The position numbers were made by a program, and so were the translations under genes. Source: Neisseria musculi (lineage in GTDB: Bacteria > Pseudomonadota > Gammaproteobacteria > Burkholderiales > Neisseriaceae). Taken from it: a stretch of 64,000 nucleotides of DNA. How positions within the stretch are numbered: the first letter of the stretch is position 1; the number at the start of each line of letters is the position of its first letter. The notes beneath the pieces were generated by a model. The model was not told the DNA's origin. It was given only the letters and a program-made list of their open reading frames with translations, and ran no database searches. The DNA lies in NCBI RefSeq assembly GCF_014297595.2, contig NZ_CP060414.2:806001-870000 (forward strand), in the 5' to 3' direction. This document shows, piece after piece, positions 33,931 through 42,661 of the stretch.

Positions 33931-34797
33931 CTAAAGTAAGTCATCTTGCGAATTGGCTGGAGAGCCGGTTGGAGCCGGTGGCTGAACTCCACGCATAATC
34001 TGTGAAGCTGTACTTTCTGGCGGTTGCTGGCTATCTGATTTTGATATTTCAGATGCAGGCATGCTGTCGGCTGCTTCATCATCAGTAATGCTGTAATCTT
34101 TTTCTTGCACAATATCTTCTTCATCAGCGTGTGGATGCGTTTGATGGTTTTCTACTGTTTTTTCTAATTCAGCTTCCCGTTTTTTGGCTAACTCAGGGTG
34201 TTTTTCTTTCCATATTTGTGTCATTGGCACACCTTCATAAGGTCGCCAATGTGTAACCTTGGGAACCCCTGCAAACATTTCCATACGGACTTCGTAGGTT
34301 GCATAGATTGAACGGACAGGTTGGATTCTTCCCTTTCTGTACTGAGCAGAGGTTAATTTGCCATATACGTAAAATATTTCTGTGCGTGGCTCGTACTCTA
34401 TTCCTTCTATTGAGAAGTAGCTCATCAGATTGATACCGTTGAACTTTGGGTTTGTTTTGATGGCCAAGATCTGTGGTCCGAGATTAGCCCATACTTCATC
34501 GATGAAGAATTTTCGAGTCCATTTGTATACTTCATCTGCATTTTCAGGAGTGGCAGCCGATATAGATCCAACCACCATTTGAACAAATGGTTGATAATAT
34601 TCCTTAGAGGCATGGTTTCTACTTACTACTGCTTCTTCGGATAAATGGGGCGGAACTAATATTGTTTCCTTATTGACCGTCAGCTGATAAATGACCATGC
34701 CTAATAATGAAAGTGCCAATACCGTATTTATTGAGGCTTTGGAAAAAAGGTCTTTTGCGTGTTGTTTAATACGCGCTTTTGCTTTATTGAACTCCAT
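33931..34797 (-). CDS. traE: TraE, VirB5/8-like T4SS protein
   Basis: A 288-residue inner-membrane protein: one helix near residues 25-45 (INTVLALSLLGMVIYQLTV), then a periplasmic domain (ANLGPQILAIKTNPKFNGINLMSYFSIEGIEYEPRTEIFYVYG) matching TraE. The C-terminal 80 residues are an acidic, Pro-rich extension. Start ATG 34797 shares its A with the traL stop. Confidence 0.85.
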   Translation of the reverse strand: MEFNKAKARIKQHAKDLFSKASINTVLALSLLGMVIYQLTVNKETILVPPHLSEEAVVSRNHASKEYYQPFVQMVVGSISAATPENADEVYKWTRKFFIDEVWANLGPQILAIKTNPKFNGINLMSYFSIEGIEYEPRTEIFYVYGKLTSAQYRKGRIQPVRSIYATYEVRMEMFAGVPKVTHWRPYEGVPMTQIWKEKHPELAKKREAELEKTVENHQTHPHADEEDIVQEKDYSITDDEAADSMPASEISKSDSQQPPESTASQIMRGVQPPAPTGSPANSQDDLL

Positions 34798-35102
34798 TAG
34801 TGCATCCACCTTCTCATTAAACCGTATTGAAATATTTTGTTCATTCGATAAATGCCTATGGTGTATAGTTTGTGAAATATCATTCCTGATAAATTTTCCT
34901 GTTTTGATTGAGCATATTTTCGAGAAGAATAAATTCCAATCAAAATTCCACTTACTTGAACTGTCCAGTGATCAATTAACATACTGAGTAAGACGCCCCC
35001 CTCAAATCCGATAAAAAATGGAATGATGTCGTCAGCTTCCCAAAACATAATCGGAACAAAGTTATCAACGTATTGGGGAAAAACAATGGTTTCTTCGTTC
35101 AT
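34797..35102 (-). CDS. traL: TraL, VirB3-like T4SS protein
   Basis: A 101-residue protein with two hydrophobic stretches (PIMFWEADDIIPFFIGFEGGVLLSML and VQVSGILIGIYS). The N-terminus PQYVDNFVPIMFWEADD matches TraL. It overlaps traE by one base. First of the traL-E-K-B-V-A set. Confidence 0.85.
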   Translation of the reverse strand: MNEETIVFPQYVDNFVPIMFWEADDIIPFFIGFEGGVLLSMLIDHWTVQVSGILIGIYSSRKYAQSKQENLSGMIFHKLYTIGIYRMNKIFQYGLMRRWMH

Positions 35103-35105
35103 GTT

Positions 35106-35621
35106 TTATTCCTCACAGTTGAGAATATCGGGTATGCGACTTTCGCCGTAAGCGCATTCATCGCGTGTTGAGATACCTAATTTATTCAGGGTATGCCTGA
35201 CGTTTGCTACCCTTTTTTCAGATAGCTTTTGGTTATAGCTATCTGAACCACGTGGGTCGGCATATCCTGATAGCGTCACACCTTCATTAAATAAATGACG
35301 TTTATTTTTTAGTGAACGTTGCTCAGCTTGAGACATTTGGTGGGAAGCGGTTTTAAAGTGAACTGTGTGCAACAGCTCAGGCTGGGTTGTGTGTTCATCG
35401 AATGACACAACCAAATGGCGGAGCTCCGTATCGTCCCCTTGAACCAAATACGGCACATTGCTAATGCCGGGTACCACTGAATCAGAATCTGTCACAGGCG
35501 TTGGTAGCATGACGTGTTTTAATACTGGCACTTTATCGGCCATATCAAATACGGGTTCGGTTGATGCACAACCGGTAATTGATATGGCCAACATATATCC
35601 CAAAATCATGACCGGTTTCAT
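35106..35621 (-). CDS. OmpA-like lipoprotein
   Basis: A 171-residue lipoprotein: signal MKPVMILGYMLAISITGC, and C-terminal OmpA-type peptidoglycan-binding domain (VHFKTASHQMSQAEQRSL ... LSGYADPRGSDSYNQKLSEKRVANVRHTL). Probably anchors the transfer apparatus to the wall. 3 bp before traL. Confidence 0.85.
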   Translation of the reverse strand: MKPVMILGYMLAISITGCASTEPVFDMADKVPVLKHVMLPTPVTDSDSVVPGISNVPYLVQGDDTELRHLVVSFDEHTTQPELLHTVHFKTASHQMSQAEQRSLKNKRHLFNEGVTLSGYADPRGSDSYNQKLSEKRVANVRHTLNKLGISTRDECAYGESRIPDILNCEE

Positions 35622-35623
35622 TT

Positions 35624-36007
35624 CTACTCCTTTGATAATTTTCTTATTTTGCTGATGGTGAAAAAGGCACTAATGAGCGCTACCAAACCAGCAATTAAAC
35701 TGTTCCAAAATTTGTAAGCCGAATATGCCTGATTTTGAATCGCATCCACTACGACATAAGACCATCCTTTATCCGACTGCCCTGCTCTGCCGATTGGTGC
35801 AAAACAGCTTGGATATTGTTGTAAGCTCAATACGGACAACAGAGCCGTTTGCATCGGTTTTGATACATGGGCCATGACAAATCTATCCTCTTTATGTACT
35901 GCAAATTGATGCGGACATGTTCGCGGCTGAAAGGCCAAGGAAAACATAAAGCAGACTGTCAACATGGTGCCCGCCAAAATCTGTTTATGAGGTTTTTTCA
36001 ATTTCAT
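35624..36007 (-). CDS. Hypothetical membrane protein in T4SS operon
   Basis: A 127-residue protein with helices at about residues 8-26 and 98-117 (FWNSLIAGLVALISAFFTISK), with a periplasmic loop containing two cysteines. Overlaps the thioredoxin-fold gene by 23 bp. Family not recognised. Confidence 0.6.
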   Translation of the reverse strand: MKLKKPHKQILAGTMLTVCFMFSLAFQPRTCPHQFAVHKEDRFVMAHVSKPMQTALLSVLSLQQYPSCFAPIGRAGQSDKGWSYVVVDAIQNQAYSAYKFWNSLIAGLVALISAFFTISKIRKLSKE

Positions 36008-36659
36008 CGGTAAGCAACCAATTTAAATTATCTGCAACCTCTTTATAGGTTCCGTCTCGGGTAAAACCGGTATGTGTCAGGTATTTGCCTGTGACACCGA
36101 ATACCGGGGTTCTATCTATCGACCTTACTTTGTAACGATTAAACAACATCATTGCCCTGGCAATTCGTTTCTGAGTGATTTCGTGTCTAACTGTTTGTGT
36201 AACTTGCTCATGGGTAAAGCCCATTTTGTATAAAATGGCTAGATAGTCTTGGCCGGTCACGTTCTGTTTCTGTTGCAACGCAAAAGCTTGTGTCAAAAAT
36301 ACAGGCGTTCTAGTTGGTGCCAGCTCTCGCACAATATAAAAAGCTGTTCCGGCTATATTTTGTACTTTGTCACTAAATATCGGCACATAAACAAACTTGT
36401 ACGGGTTCGGAAGGCCTAAACCGTATTCACCGAACTCCCGCCATGTTTGTGCGCAAAAAATGCAGGCAAAAGAAATGAACATATAGATGCGGTGTGCATC
36501 TTCTTTGTGATTACCAATTAGGGTTGCCGGCTTAAACTGACGCACAGCCTTGTCATCTATTTCTTGCCGCCCGGAAGACATACTGAGATCAGGTGCTGCT
36601 TTTACTGTCGTCATTAGAGATGCTGCAAAAACAGACAGTAGAAATTGTCTTCTTTCCAT
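35985..36659 (-). CDS. DsbA/DsbC-like thioredoxin-fold protein
   Basis: A 224-residue exported protein: signal MERRQFLLSVFAASLMTTVKA, then FISFACIFCAQTW with a CIFC active site near residue 70, and the cis-proline loop RTPVFGV near 190. It probably catalyses disulfide formation in TraV, TraK or other secreted T4SS parts, like the DsbC of GGI-type islands. 5 bp after the ATPase pseudogene. Confidence 0.75.
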   Translation of the reverse strand: MERRQFLLSVFAASLMTTVKAAPDLSMSSGRQEIDDKAVRQFKPATLIGNHKEDAHRIYMFISFACIFCAQTWREFGEYGLGLPNPYKFVYVPIFSDKVQNIAGTAFYIVRELAPTRTPVFLTQAFALQQKQNVTGQDYLAILYKMGFTHEQVTQTVRHEITQKRIARAMMLFNRYKVRSIDRTPVFGVTGKYLTHTGFTRDGTYKEVADNLNWLLTDEIEKTS

Positions 36660-36663
36660 ACCG

Positions 36664-37926
36664 TTATACTTTCATGACCGTTGTGTCAATCAGACTTACC
36701 GCATCATCAAAATCTACTTTTCCCTCTGCTGAAAGCTCCAATGCCGCCTCAGCAAGTGTTCGGTAATTCTGTTGTTTCAGCAGTTCCAGTTTTATGGTTT
36801 CTAAATCTTGATGCAAAATGGCTTTTCTGATTTCCGGTGTGTTAAAACCCATTTCAAAAACAGGGATTCTGCCTATGTGACCTTGATGGGCGCATTGACT
36901 ACACCCTTTAGGGTTGGCAAACGCGTAAGTAGAAACCGGAAATCTAGTAGGGGGTACTTCTCTAGGATGTTTTATCAAACAGCAATATGGGCAAAGGCGT
37001 TTAAGTAGCCTTTGCGAGAAAAAGCATAAAACGGCAGATGCCAATTCAAATGGCTCTGCACCAAGCTGAATTAGCCTGATAATGGATTAGGGTGCATTAC
37101 GGGCATGGGTGCTGGTAAATGCCAAATGACCTGTGAAAGCAGCATTTACTGTTATTTTGGCTGTTTCTTCGTCTCGTGTTTCGCCTACTAGAATAATGTC
37201 AGGATCCTGTCGCAATATGTTTCTGAGTGCTTCAGAGAATGAAAGCTGAGGCGTAACATTGGTTTGGTTGACCCCCGGGGCAATGATTTCTACCGGATCT
37301 TCAACTGTAGCCAAGTTTTTGGTGTTGTTATTCAAATATCCAATACTCGCCATCAATGTTTTGGTTTTGCCCGAACCTGTTGGGCCGCTGACTAAAATTA
37401 AACCGTTTTCGCTATTAAGTGCCTTTATATATTGCTCTCGGAGCGCATCATTCATTGCAATATCTGCAAGAGGTAATTCTTCAGCTTCGCCTAATAACCG
37501 GCAAACTATGTTCTGACCAAACATAGTGGGTTGAAAGCTAATGCGGATATTCAAAAGTTCTTGGTTACGGACCATGTGGAACCGAGAACTATGGGCCAGC
37601 CTTTTTTCAGCATCGCTTATGTTGCTTTGTGATCTGAGCCGTTTTTCGACGGCCTCACCATCTTCACGGGATAAGTGCATGTAATCAGCCATTTTCATGC
37701 TATTAAGCCGAAAACGTACGTTCACACCGTAGGCATCAGATTGAAAATGGATGTCAGATACGCCTTCACTTTTTGCGTACCAAAACAACTCGTTCAAATA
37801 TTCAACAATATCGTTGCGTGAACCTGTTTGCTCGAAACGACCACTGCCCTTTAAATCCAATCGCTTTTTTGTTTGGCGATCTAGATGTTTAAACTGTTCA
37901 AGTACGACAAGTTGGCTGTTATCCAT
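36664..37926 (-). pseudogene. GspE/TraJ-like secretion ATPase with an in-frame stop
   Basis: A 420-codon gene interrupted by one TAA at 37087-37089; the frame continues without shift on both sides. Before the stop: Walker A GPTGSGKTKT, Asp box NLATVEDPVEI, Walker B ILVGETRDEETA, and THARNAP. After it: SIIRLIQLGAEPFELASA, QRLLKRLCPYCC and a Cys cluster CSQCAHQG typical of GspE/PilB C-termini. It resembles plasmid transfer ATPases of the TraJ type. The lesion removes the last third. Unless the stop is read through, the ATPase is lost. Confidence 0.9.
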
Positions 37927-37959
37927 TTGTGAAATACCTATTCAAACACTTATGCGTTT

Positions 37960-38052
37960 CCGCATTTTTAGGCGGGAGCGCTTCAACGTCGAGCGGGTAA
38001 CGTCGGCTGGGTGTGGGTAAGCCCAAGTAAACGCTCCCGCCTAAAAATGCGG
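37960..38052. repeat. Perfect 21-bp inverted repeat with 51-nt loop
   Basis: Arms at 37960-37980 and 38032-38052 are exactly complementary (starting CCGCATTTTTAGGC). The loop has further short repeats (GTCGAGCGGGTAACGTCGG). It lies upstream of the relaxase gene, about 1 kb away, in a stretch with no gene. An oriT or recombination site is possible. Confidence 0.7.
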
Positions 38053-38179
38053 TTGATTAGTCGGAAAATATGGATACCCCATCCTTTATTTCCTGTTCCG
38101 CAGATCGGTTAACGAAAAGTTGTCTAGTTGACGTGGTTGATTTTTCACAAAAAAGTGGAATTTGGCATCAAACAAATAA

Positions 38180-38570
38180 AAATGACCTTTTTGAGATTGT
38201 TTCTTGACAAAGGCCGTCTGAATATGGTTGTTCAAACGGCCTTTTTTGTGTGAAATACTATTTAGGCCGTTTTGGATTGTTTCTTGACAGATAAGGCAAT
38301 TTTAAGGTAACGGGCCTATCCAAAAGGCAAAAAGGCAATATGCTAAAAAACCGCATATTGCCTTTTTAAAAGACTTAAGGGTAATTCAAAGGGCTTAAAG
38401 TTAAATAGAAAAGCTTTAAATATTAAGGGGAAAAGGCATTAATAGTAAGGAAGAGCAGGATAAGAGATGTTGCCATCTCTTATTCTGCTCTTCCAAAAGA
38501 AAAAAGGCTGGGGTAGGCTGAAACACAATTCAAACCTTACTGTCAAGAAAAAATCTCAAAAAGGTCATTT
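38180..38570. repeat. 391-bp structured element bounded by 30-bp inverted repeats
   Basis: Arms 38180-38209 and 38541-38570 match at 29 of 30 bases. Inside lie a terminator with an uptake sequence (38210-38247), a third copy of GATTGTTTCTTGACA (38276-38290), a hairpin at 38325-38368 built on GGCAATATGC/GCATATTGCC, and a 21-bp stem at 38451-38496 (starts GGAAGAGCAGG). No coding frame. No clear target duplication. Confidence 0.7.
38210..38247 (+). terminator. Rho-independent terminator with uptake sequence
   Basis: AAAGGCCGT / ACGGCCTTT hairpin followed by TTTT on the plus strand, inside the 391-bp element. Confidence 0.6.
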
Positions 38571-38640
38571 CATATTATTGATTACCCCAAATAGGTCAGT
38601 CGGTAAAACTTTGATTATTTGACAATACACGGTAGTCAAT

Positions 38641-39081
38641 ATGAATCCGACCGACTTTAACCGTTTGTGCGCCATTCTTGAAAGATTCGAAACGGCCAGC
38701 CCCCGCTGGCCGGCCATCTTGGTGCATCTGATAGACAGGTGTGACGGCTTTTTTGAAGAGTATACATTCAATGACATACGCACCTCAGACTACCTGATAA
38801 GCAAGACGGAGGAGTTGCTGAAACATTTGCCCAATACCCCTTGCGACAGAGACCTGACCGAACTTATTGCCAATGAATTCGAAGGCTTTTATCTCACAGT
38901 TGTAGCCAACAAAGAGCTGTGGAACAGCTTGGTTGAAAGCTACATCGGCTATAAAAAGCGTGTACATAGGATTTCGGATATTGCGGTATCTTCCGAACCG
39001 CATGTGCCTGTTGAAAAATCGCGGGAATATATTTTCAATATGCTGGGTGCCGACACCCTGCCGCAGGACCTTTATCAATGA
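38641..39081 (+). CDS. Hypothetical protein before the relaxase
   Basis: A 146-residue soluble helical protein, MNPTDFNRLCAILERFETA..., overlapping the relaxase start by 4 bp (ATGA). Family not recognised. Its coupling to the MobH relaxase suggests a relaxosome or transfer accessory role, but no motif shows it. Confidence 0.65.
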   Translation: MNPTDFNRLCAILERFETASPRWPAILVHLIDRCDGFFEEYTFNDIRTSDYLISKTEELLKHLPNTPCDRDLTELIANEFEGFYLTVVANKELWNSLVESYIGYKKRVHRISDIAVSSEPHVPVEKSREYIFNMLGADTLPQDLYQ

Positions 39082-41525
39082 ACTGGTCTGCCAGCGAACT
39101 ATTAATGGCTTGCGCCCTCGGTGCCGCCGGGTGGCTGTTTTTGCGAAGCAGAGCCAATTCACCGGCACCGTCCGAGACTGCTCCGGCTTCTACCACGTCG
39201 CCCAAAATTATCGGTGACCGTTTTCGCATTTTGGAAGCCGATGAGCTTATCTATGAGCTGGGCCTTGCACCGACAATCGCCCAAATTAAAAGCAATCTCG
39301 GCTTATCCAACGAAAATTGGGAGTCAGACGGCCTCCCATTGCTGCACAATTTCATCCGCTTCGTCCAACGATTACCGGCCTCCGAATCCCATCATCACGC
39401 GGGAGACAGAGGCTTGGTCAAACATACGCTGGACGTTGCCGCAATGGCCCTGCTCGCCTCCAATGCCAAAAGCTGGCCGCCGGGGGCTAAAACCGAAGAA
39501 ATCGCGCGGCTGACATCCGTGTGGCGCTACGGCATTCTGACGGCCGCATTGCTGCACGACATCGGCAAAGTACTGACCTCCTACGATATAGAGCTATATG
39601 ACAATCCGAACAGCAAAGACTATATGCTGTGGGTGCCGGATACGGGAAAGATGGAGGAAACCGGCCGCCGTTTTTACCGCGTTCTGTTTCCCGAGCATAA
39701 AACGGCATACGACGTACATAAGACGTTGGGCTGGACTTTCTTTCAAATCATTGTGCCGGCGGAAGCCCGCCGGTGGATGGGGGACTCGGATCCGGAGCTG
39801 ATCCGCACCCTGCGGGTGTACCTGAGCGGCTGCAATGAACAACACCCGATGGCTCAGATTATCCGCCAAGCCGATATGACATCAACCGCCCGCGATTTGC
39901 GGGCCGGATCGCGGCAGCGGTTTGCAACGGCCAAGCGCACCCCGCTTATTGAAATTGTGATGGAAACGCTCAAAGAAATGCTGCACGAGCGGGGTGCTTA
40001 TTTTTCTGTGGCTGTAACAGCCGGCGGCGATATTTTCCGCAAAGGCAACAGCGTTTTTGTGATGGCCAAAAACGTACCGGACAAAATCCGTGATTTTTTG
40101 GAAAAACACCATCCCGATACTGCGGCTTCTTTCCCGTCGGACAACCAGCGGATATTTGACACACTGCTGGAATACGGTGCCGTTCTACCGGCACCGCACG
40201 ACGAAGGCAAAGCCGTTGCCAATGTCGAAGTCCGATTTGAGCGCAATGACGGGGAAGTTAAAAACCATCTGTTCTCCGTACTGCAATTCAACTTACACAC
40301 CCTTTATCCCGAAGAACCCTACCCTGCCGAATTTTTGGGCAGCCTGGAGGTTCTGACTCATACAGTCAAACAGCCAAAGCAGGCCAGGGAATCAGCCGGC
40401 ACTGCGGATGTTGCCACAGAAGATGATGCCGGTACGGTTGCCGTACAGACCGATACCGCAACATCCGAAACCGGGCAGGCAACCATCTCCTCCCTTCCCG
40501 AAAACTACGTTATTCCCGAACCGCCCAAAGCATGTAAGGAAACTGCACCAAAGTCCGAACCTGCCCCTGCTTCAGCTAACAGCATTGATGATTTTCTGAT
40601 GCAGCATAATCTACTGGCCATCCCGGACGAGGAGGAAATTGCACCAAAATCCGAAACCGGATCTGAAGCTGTGCCGGATATACCGGCAAACAATACGGAG
40701 AAAGCTGCCGCAACCGCCAGCAATGCCGGAGCGTCTGAAACTGCCGCAACCGTCCTTCATCACGAAAAACAGCCGTCTAAAACCATAGCCAAGCCTGTTC
40801 CGACATTGCCGCAGAACAATAAGAAGATGACTACGGGCGCAATCAAAAACCTGTTTGCCGACAGCAAGCCGAAAACTGCCGCAATATCCGCTTCTGTGCA
40901 ACAAGAGGATGCGGCAATCATTCCCGCAACGGAAAGTGCCGAAGCGGGATTGGCAGAAAGCCGCAAAGAAAGAGACAGCCGCCCTGCTCTGGCACCGCGT
41001 CCCGTCGAAGTGTTCAAAGGAGACAGCCCAGAAATGGATCAACTCTTCGGAGAAAACGGCACTCCGCCGAAACATAAGCCGAATAAAGCCATGGAAGAAA
41101 AAAAACTGGCCTTACAGGCCGAAGGCAAACGTTTCCTGAGCTGGCTTGCGGACAGTCTTGCAGACGGAAGCATCAGCATCAACCAAAACGACTCTATGGT
41201 GCACTTTATCGAGCAGGGCATGATTCTGGTTACACCGTTGGTGTTCAAAACCTATACGGGCGGTTTTTTCGACAAGAGTAATCCCACGTGTCCGGGACTG
41301 CTGGCGCAACAGGGTTTTTTGACGGTTGGCTGGCATGAAAGACATAACAATTCGGCTATTTTCCATGCCTATGCGGACGGCAAATTTTTACTCAATTGCC
41401 TGTTGATTCCCGAAAGAAACATACGTTTCTTTATCCGTCCGGGCAGTCGGCCGGCAAACAATACCGATTTATCGGTCAGCGACAAACGCGCTCCGTCAAA
41501 TTTGGGCAGATTGGGCAAATCATGA
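39078..41525 (+). CDS. traI: MobH-type relaxase (TraI_2 domain)
   Basis: An 815-residue relaxase. N-terminal hydrophobic helix (SELLMACALGAAGWLFL), then the TraI_2/HD-like domain: SHHHAGDRGLVKHTLDVA near residue 115, LTAALLHDIGKVL near 160, and HKTLGWTFFQIIVPAEARRWM near 215. A long Ala/Glu/Thr-rich linker (about residues 430-650) and the C-terminal TraI_2_C domain (FLSWLADSLADGSISINQNDSMVHF) follow. The MobH family, including GGI TraI, nicks oriT with this HD module. The frame is intact. Followed by a truncated traD. Confidence 0.9.
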   Translation: MNWSASELLMACALGAAGWLFLRSRANSPAPSETAPASTTSPKIIGDRFRILEADELIYELGLAPTIAQIKSNLGLSNENWESDGLPLLHNFIRFVQRLPASESHHHAGDRGLVKHTLDVAAMALLASNAKSWPPGAKTEEIARLTSVWRYGILTAALLHDIGKVLTSYDIELYDNPNSKDYMLWVPDTGKMEETGRRFYRVLFPEHKTAYDVHKTLGWTFFQIIVPAEARRWMGDSDPELIRTLRVYLSGCNEQHPMAQIIRQADMTSTARDLRAGSRQRFATAKRTPLIEIVMETLKEMLHERGAYFSVAVTAGGDIFRKGNSVFVMAKNVPDKIRDFLEKHHPDTAASFPSDNQRIFDTLLEYGAVLPAPHDEGKAVANVEVRFERNDGEVKNHLFSVLQFNLHTLYPEEPYPAEFLGSLEVLTHTVKQPKQARESAGTADVATEDDAGTVAVQTDTATSETGQATISSLPENYVIPEPPKACKETAPKSEPAPASANSIDDFLMQHNLLAIPDEEEIAPKSETGSEAVPDIPANNTEKAAATASNAGASETAATVLHHEKQPSKTIAKPVPTLPQNNKKMTTGAIKNLFADSKPKTAAISASVQQEDAAIIPATESAEAGLAESRKERDSRPALAPRPVEVFKGDSPEMDQLFGENGTPPKHKPNKAMEEKKLALQAEGKRFLSWLADSLADGSISINQNDSMVHFIEQGMILVTPLVFKTYTGGFFDKSNPTCPGLLAQQGFLTVGWHERHNNSAIFHAYADGKFLLNCLLIPERNIRFFIRPGSRPANNTDLSVSDKRAPSNLGRLGKS

Positions 41526-41887
41526 GCATAACCCTGCAAGTGCCGGAAAACGTTTACCGGTTTCCATATGAGTTTTACAGTTCGGCAGTCTATTCGCTTG
41601 CCGCATTCTCTTTGTATGCCGTACCGGTTCCTGTCAATGCCCAAATGATTGCATCGACAGGCTTGGTATCGATGGCCGCCGTCCGTCTGAAACAGGGGAG
41701 GCGCATCCGCCGTTACCGAAAAAACTTGAGCCAACTACCGTTCTACGGCCTGACCTCCAATCAGATTCCCGTTTCGGGCAAAGCCCTGTTTATCGGCAAG
41801 GGCTTTGAATGGACACAAACCCATACCCAAAGACTGCTGCTGGCCAGGCTGCCGCAAAACAGAAAATATGCAGGGATTTTTTCATGA
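41522..41887 (+). pseudogene. traD: TraD coupling protein, N-terminal fragment
   Basis: The 121 codons keep the N-terminal TraD region: two hydrophobic segments and LSQLPFYGLTSNQIPVSGKALFIGKGFEWTQTHTQRL, which matches the block just before the ATPase domain of SXT/GGI-type TraD. Walker A and all later motifs are missing. The frame stops at 41887 where unrelated phage-type DNA begins. It starts within the relaxase stop (ATGA). Coupling ATPase function is lost unless provided elsewhere. Confidence 0.8.
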
Positions 41888-42303
41888 AAGTTGCGTTTTA
41901 CAAGGGCACGTTGCCGGGTTGGCGCGGTTTGTTCAGCCGCTTGGTGCGCTGGGCAGACAGGGGAAAATACAGCCACTGCGAAGTGGTGTTTGCAGACGGC
42001 ATGTGCGCATCGGCCAGCTGGTACGACGGCGGCGTGCGCTTTAAAAAGATTGCGTTCAATTCGTTGAATTGGGATGTGGTCGAAATGGACTACACACCCG
42101 AAGCAGAGGCAAAAGTGCGCGCATGGTTTAAACGGCACGAAGGCCGTCCCTACGATTTGCGCGGCAGCTTGGGCGTGGTATTCCGTCCGTTTGGTCAAGG
42201 CCGGCGCGGCTGGTTTTGCAGCGAGGCCGTAGCCGCCTCACTGGGGTTTGCCGAGCCGTGGCGCATCGGCCCGAATCTGCTGGCCGCACTTGTGAAACGG
42301 TAG
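41884..42303 (+). CDS. Phage-type papain-like peptidase (NlpC/P60-YiiX-like)
   Basis: A 139-residue protein: GKYSHCEVVFADG (Cys-His in YSHCE), then GRPYDLRGSLGVVF and GWFCSEAVAASLG. This is a circularly permuted NlpC/P60 pattern common in prophages. Overlaps the traD fragment by 4 bp (ATGA), a chance result of the junction. Followed by an uptake-sequence terminator. Confidence 0.65.
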   Translation: MKVAFYKGTLPGWRGLFSRLVRWADRGKYSHCEVVFADGMCASASWYDGGVRFKKIAFNSLNWDVVEMDYTPEAEAKVRAWFKRHEGRPYDLRGSLGVVFRPFGQGRRGWFCSEAVAASLGFAEPWRIGPNLLAALVKR

Positions 42304-42310
42304 AAATAAA

Positions 42311-42341
42311 AAGCCGTCTGAAAACGGTTTCAGACGGCCTT
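42311..42341 (+). terminator. Uptake-sequence terminator
   Basis: AAGCCGTCTGAAA / TTTCAGACGGCCTT hairpin just after the peptidase gene. Confidence 0.7.
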
Positions 42342-42481
42342 TCAGAAAAAATTTAAGACGGCGACGTATCAGTGAGGACGCACCGATACGCCGGCCTAGC
42401 AGGGATAGTCTGCATTAGCCAAAGCCGCCACCTCGCGAGGCAGCGGTATTTTATCACTAATGCATAAGGAATACCCGAAAA

Positions 42482-42661
42482 ATGAAACACCGTTGCAAAA
42501 ATTGTAACAGACTCTTGGCCGTCGGCACGGGCGACTTTGAAATCAAATGCCCGCGCTGCAAAACCGCCAACGCCATCCGCGCTTTAACAACCGAGAATGC
42601 CGCCGAGCATCCAACCTTTCAGAAAGGACGCAATGGATGCCCGGAAAACCCCCAACCCTAA
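42482..42661 (+). CDS. com: Com-like zinc-finger translational regulator
   Basis: A 59-residue protein. MKHRCKNCNRLLAVGTGDFEIKCPRCKTANAI carries the two CxxC pairs of phage Mu Com, the RNA-binding protein that switches on translation of the modification gene mom. Here it overlaps the start of a DNA cytosine methylase gene by 29 bp, so a similar local role for dcm is likely, though not shown. Confidence 0.75.
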   Translation: MKHRCKNCNRLLAVGTGDFEIKCPRCKTANAIRALTTENAAEHPTFQKGRNGCPENPQP

